Source: Clostridiales bacterium
GTDB lineage: Bacteria > Bacillota > Clostridia > Christensenellales > Aristaeellaceae
DNA: 7,158 bases
Reading direction: 5' to 3'
Assembly: GCA_012514225.1 (NCBI GenBank)
Contig: JAAZAQ010000292.1
Coordinates: forward strand, 1 to 7,158
The notes under the pieces were generated by a model, which saw nothing but the letters and a program-made list of their open reading frames with translations, did not search any database and was not told the DNA's origin. Both the position numbers and the translations under genes were made by a program. Below are positions 5,189 to 7,158 of the stretch, in pieces. Numbering within the stretch: position 1 is the first letter of the stretch; every line of letters begins with the position of its first letter.

Positions 5189-7027
5189 TCAGAACCCGTT
5201 TTCCCTGTTCAGCTCGTCGATTTCCGCAGAGCGGACGGGCGGCTTGCAGTAGGGGCAGGGGGTCAGCTTGCGGGTGAGCTCGTCTTCCAGCTGCCCGTAG
5301 GCGGTCTCCCCCTTCAAGGGAAGGAATCGGTTCTTGATGCTGCTGCAGTTCTGGTCCAGGTGGTAGTACTTCCCGCCGTCCGGGTTGTAGAACAGCGGCA
5401 GCCCGGCGTCCGGGTACTCGTGGTAGCGGCCGTCGTCGTCCCAGACGAGCACCTTGGTGTTGACCTTGATGTTGCTCCACAGCCAGGTCATGTTGATGCC
5501 GTCGTCGTTGTTGCGGCGCTGGACGCGGATGCAGCCGTGGCTGGCCTTCTTGCCCAGCTGCGCCTCCTGGGAGGAATAATCCCAGTACCCCGTCGACTGG
5601 TTGACGATGTAGGGCACCTCGTGAATCAGCACGCCCGCGTTGATGCGCATGGCCATGCGGCACACCAGGTTGCCGGTGGTGAAGTCGCCCGTCCGGCTGA
5701 TCATCAGGAACTCCCCGGAGGGCGTCTCGTTCCAGGGCTGCTGCCGGGTGGGGATGCCGGTGGAGATGACCAGCTCGGTAAACAGCTTGCCTTCCTTGAA
5801 CACGTACATCAGCTGCTTGTGCTTGTCGATCAGGATGCCGTAGTCATCCCGTGGCGTGACGGTCTTCAGCTCGCTGGTGCGGATATAGCCGCGGATGAGC
5901 GCGTCCGTGTCCCCGTAGCCCCTGCGCGAGCGGTTGTCCGGGCCGTAGGAGGAGTTGTAGGCTTCCACCAGCGACCAGCCGTCGTCGTACTGCTCCAGCA
6001 CGTGAACCCCCTGGGACTCGTAGGAGATTTCCCCCAGGATGTTCTCGCGCTTCGCGCTGTCGTCGCGGGCGGCGCGCAGTTTGTAGGTGTCCCGCTGGTC
6101 CTTGCCGAACAGCACCGTGATGGGCTGCTGCATGACCTTCCAGATTTTTTCCTCGTCCCACACGCCCACGGGCAGCTTCCAGTAGTTCTGCGCCAGTTCC
6201 CCGTCCGGGACTTCCTCGCCGGTGGGCAGGGAAAACTTCCGTGCCGGCTCCGCCTGCGCTGCTGGGGCGGCAGCTTCCGCAGTCCCCGCGTCACCGGCCG
6301 CGGGCTTTCCGTCGGCAGTTCCCGGATTTCCCGGGGTTCCGCCACTATGGTCCGGAATTTCACTTGCCGTTGGCGCCAGCACGTCCAGGGTGATGTGCTG
6401 CTGGCTGGCGGCGAAGCCCGTCTCGTCCATGAACAGCACGGACAAGGTGTGCGTCCCCGGCGGGGGCGGCTGCCCGCCCGCCAAGCCGTCCCAGTTCACC
6501 CGGGTCATGCCCGACTCGACGCCGCCGTGGTAAATCTCGTAGTGCTTGTCCGCCACGTGGAGGACGACCAGCAGGCTTCCCGCCATGTTGACCTCGGCGG
6601 TCAGACCCCAGGGCTCGCCCGGGGTCACGGCCGCGTCCTGCACCGTGAGGCGCGTAATCTGCGGGCTGACGTCCCCCACCGTGAGGTCCAGTGTCTGTGT
6701 GTCTTCGCCCAGGCGCAGGAAAAGCCGGTATTCCCCCGGCGCGACCGGCCGCATTTCCGCGTCATACCCGTTCCAGAACACGGCGTTCTCCCCGGACAGG
6801 ACCGGGAGCCGCTCATAGACGGTTGCGACCGTCGTCCCGGATGCGTCCAGCAGCGTCAGGGCGGCTTCGCCGGAGGATACGGAGGTAAAGGCGATGCGCT
6901 CAGGCTTGCCCGGGCGGATGAGCGCGGGCGCCTGCAAAATCATGATGCGGGGCGCCTGCGCGCCCGCAAGGGGCAACACGCCGAGCAAAACCGTAACAGC
7001 CAGCAAGAGGGCGTATCTGCGTTTCAT
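5189..7027 (-). CDS. Secreted L,D-transpeptidase (YkuD domain) with two FlgD-like Ig modules, SH3-like domain and Cys-rich tail
   Basis: 612 residues. L,D-transpeptidases form 3-3 peptidoglycan cross-links, or attach proteins, through a catalytic cysteine outside the membrane. Signal peptide at 1-23 (KRRY, hydrophobic core, likely cut after LAGA). Two Ig-like modules (about 27-118 and 123-218), each with a FlgD-type W-x-G...PPG/APGEY signature (85-100; 179-193). An Ala/Pro/Gly-rich linker (229-262) follows. Segment NYWKLPVGVWDEEKIWKVMQ (281-300) precedes an SH3b-like domain (about 315-390, with GVHVLEQYDDGWSLVEAY and GYIRTSEL). The YkuD catalytic domain (about 394-530) has IHE with His469 and SHGCIRV with His497 and Cys499 as likely nucleophile. 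The C-terminal 60 residues contain YYHLDQNC (554-561) and CPYC (591-594), resembling the small Cys motifs at the ends of some secreted Bacillota proteins; zinc binding is inference. ATG follows GGAGG at 5 bases. Monocistronic by context. Confidence 0.93.
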   Translation of the reverse strand: MKRRYALLLAVTVLLGVLPLAGAQAPRIMILQAPALIRPGKPERIAFTSVSSGEAALTLLDASGTTVATVYERLPVLSGENAVFWNGYDAEMRPVAPGEYRLFLRLGEDTQTLDLTVGDVSPQITRLTVQDAAVTPGEPWGLTAEVNMAGSLLVVLHVADKHYEIYHGGVESGMTRVNWDGLAGGQPPPPGTHTLSVLFMDETGFAASQQHITLDVLAPTASEIPDHSGGTPGNPGTADGKPAAGDAGTAEAAAPAAQAEPARKFSLPTGEEVPDGELAQNYWKLPVGVWDEEKIWKVMQQPITVLFGKDQRDTYKLRAARDDSAKRENILGEISYESQGVHVLEQYDDGWSLVEAYNSSYGPDNRSRRGYGDTDALIRGYIRTSELKTVTPRDDYGILIDKHKQLMYVFKEGKLFTELVISTGIPTRQQPWNETPSGEFLMISRTGDFTTGNLVCRMAMRINAGVLIHEVPYIVNQSTGYWDYSSQEAQLGKKASHGCIRVQRRNNDDGINMTWLWSNIKVNTKVLVWDDDGRYHEYPDAGLPLFYNPDGGKYYHLDQNCSSIKNRFLPLKGETAYGQLEDELTRKLTPCPYCKPPVRSAEIDELNRENGF

Positions 7028-7053
7028 TCATTCCTCCCATGTGGACCGCTGCC

Positions 7054-7082
7054 ATCTTAACAAATGATTTCCTACCCGGCAA
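7054..7082 (-). promoter_or_regulatory. Weak promoter candidate for the L,D-transpeptidase gene
   Basis: On the minus strand TTGCCG (7082-7077, 4 of 6 matches) and TAAGAT (7059-7054, 4 of 6), separated by exactly 17 bases. Transcription would start about 20 bases before the start codon, leaving a short leader that still contains the GGAGG. Other AT-rich stretches upstream (TACAAT, TATATT) look like -10 elements but lack a -35 at the right distance, so the true promoter is uncertain. Confidence 0.35.
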
Positions 7083-7089
7083 GGCAGAA

Positions 7090-7119
7090 TATAAACACAT
7101 TGTAAACAAATCCGTTACA
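7090..7119. repeat. Operator-like repeats between the divergent promoters
   Basis: Two overlapping patterns. On the minus strand TTTACA (7106-7101) and TTTATA (7095-7090) are direct repeats separated by 5 bases, an 11-base period like the paired half-sites of OmpR/PhoB-type regulators such as B. subtilis PhoP (TT[ACT]A[CT]A). On the plus strand TGTAA (7101-7105) and TTACA (7115-7119) form a dyad with a 9-base gap inside the -35 and spacer of the rightward promoter. Both are short and in AT-rich sequence, so chance is a real possibility. Confidence 0.25.
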
Positions 7120-7128
7120 GGCTATAAT
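7100..7128 (+). promoter_or_regulatory. Strong sigma-A/sigma-70 promoter facing right, for a divergent gene beyond the edge
   Basis: TTGTAA (7100-7105, 4 of 6 matches), a spacer of exactly 17 bases, and a perfect TATAAT (7123-7128). Transcription would begin near 7135 and run out of the window. It is the best promoter match in the window, in an AT-rich patch of an otherwise GC-rich sequence. It points away from the L,D-transpeptidase gene, so the two are divergently transcribed with about 17 bases between the two -35 elements. Confidence 0.75.
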
Positions 7129-7143
7129 CTTTGCGTAATCAAT

Positions 7144-7150
7144 AGGAAGG
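7144..7150 (+). promoter_or_regulatory. Ribosome binding site of an off-window gene
   Basis: AGGAAGG lies about 10 bases downstream of the predicted transcription start of the rightward promoter. The remaining eight bases contain no start codon, so a start would fall at or just past position 7159, at ordinary spacing. The gene itself is not visible and its function cannot be said. Confidence 0.6.
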
Positions 7151-7158
7151 ACGTCCGC

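Noticed and set aside
6242..6345. Low-complexity Ala/Pro/Gly-rich stretch that might be a repeat array
   Set aside because: No regular period in DNA or protein; it is an ordinary flexible linker between the Ig modules and the rest of the transpeptidase.
5063..7060. A 665-codon open frame on the plus strand covering the whole transpeptidase gene
   Set aside because: It is in exact codon register with the real gene on the minus strand. Such mirror frames stay open when the gene avoids TTA, CTA and TCA. Its product is Val/Ala/Gly/His/Asp-rich with no family motif, while the minus strand has a signal peptide and SHGCIRV.

Overview
The window is a compact, GC-rich stretch of bacterial chromosome with five protein-coding genes, all on the minus strand, and a divergent promoter at the right edge for a gene that lies outside. 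The Asp23-family gene followed by a FakA/YloV gene and then recG is a gene order known from Bacillota (in B. subtilis yloU-yloV are followed, after two sda genes, by recG). With the high GC and a secreted L,D-transpeptidase carrying FlgD-like and SH3-like modules, this suggests a high-GC member of the Clostridia. That placement is inference; no rRNA or tRNA is present to confirm it.

Read in the direction of transcription (right to left): (1) 7027-5189, a secreted multidomain L,D-transpeptidase, probably a cell-wall cross-linking enzyme; (2) 5097-4747, a small Asp23/YloU protein; (3) 4721-3084, FakA/YloV, the ATP-binding subunit of fatty acid kinase; (4) 3016-1019, RecG, the branched-DNA helicase; (5) 962-1, a NifS/IscS-type cysteine desulfurase, cut by the left edge just before its catalytic cysteine. 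No RNA genes, CRISPR arrays, insertion sequences or phage genes are visible.

Intergenic signals: 7028-7158 holds two back-to-back promoter candidates, a strong one facing right with a ribosome binding site at the edge and a weak one facing left into the transpeptidase gene, with repeats that could be operators. The gap 5098-5188 holds a perfect 9-bp inverted repeat and a promoter candidate for the yloU-fakA unit. The 67-base gap between fakA and recG holds a textbook intrinsic terminator hairpin that ends 11 bases before the recG start codon, so recG expression probably depends on readthrough or on a promoter inside the end of fakA. The 56-base gap before the desulfurase has only its ribosome binding site.

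The genes are largely housekeeping: envelope (transpeptidase, Asp23), fatty-acid salvage (FakA), recombination repair (RecG) and sulfur mobilisation (desulfurase). I see no clear new biological system. The points most worth checking are the transpeptidase architecture, the terminator in front of recG, the operator-like repeats at the right edge, and a departure from consensus in one RecG helicase motif.
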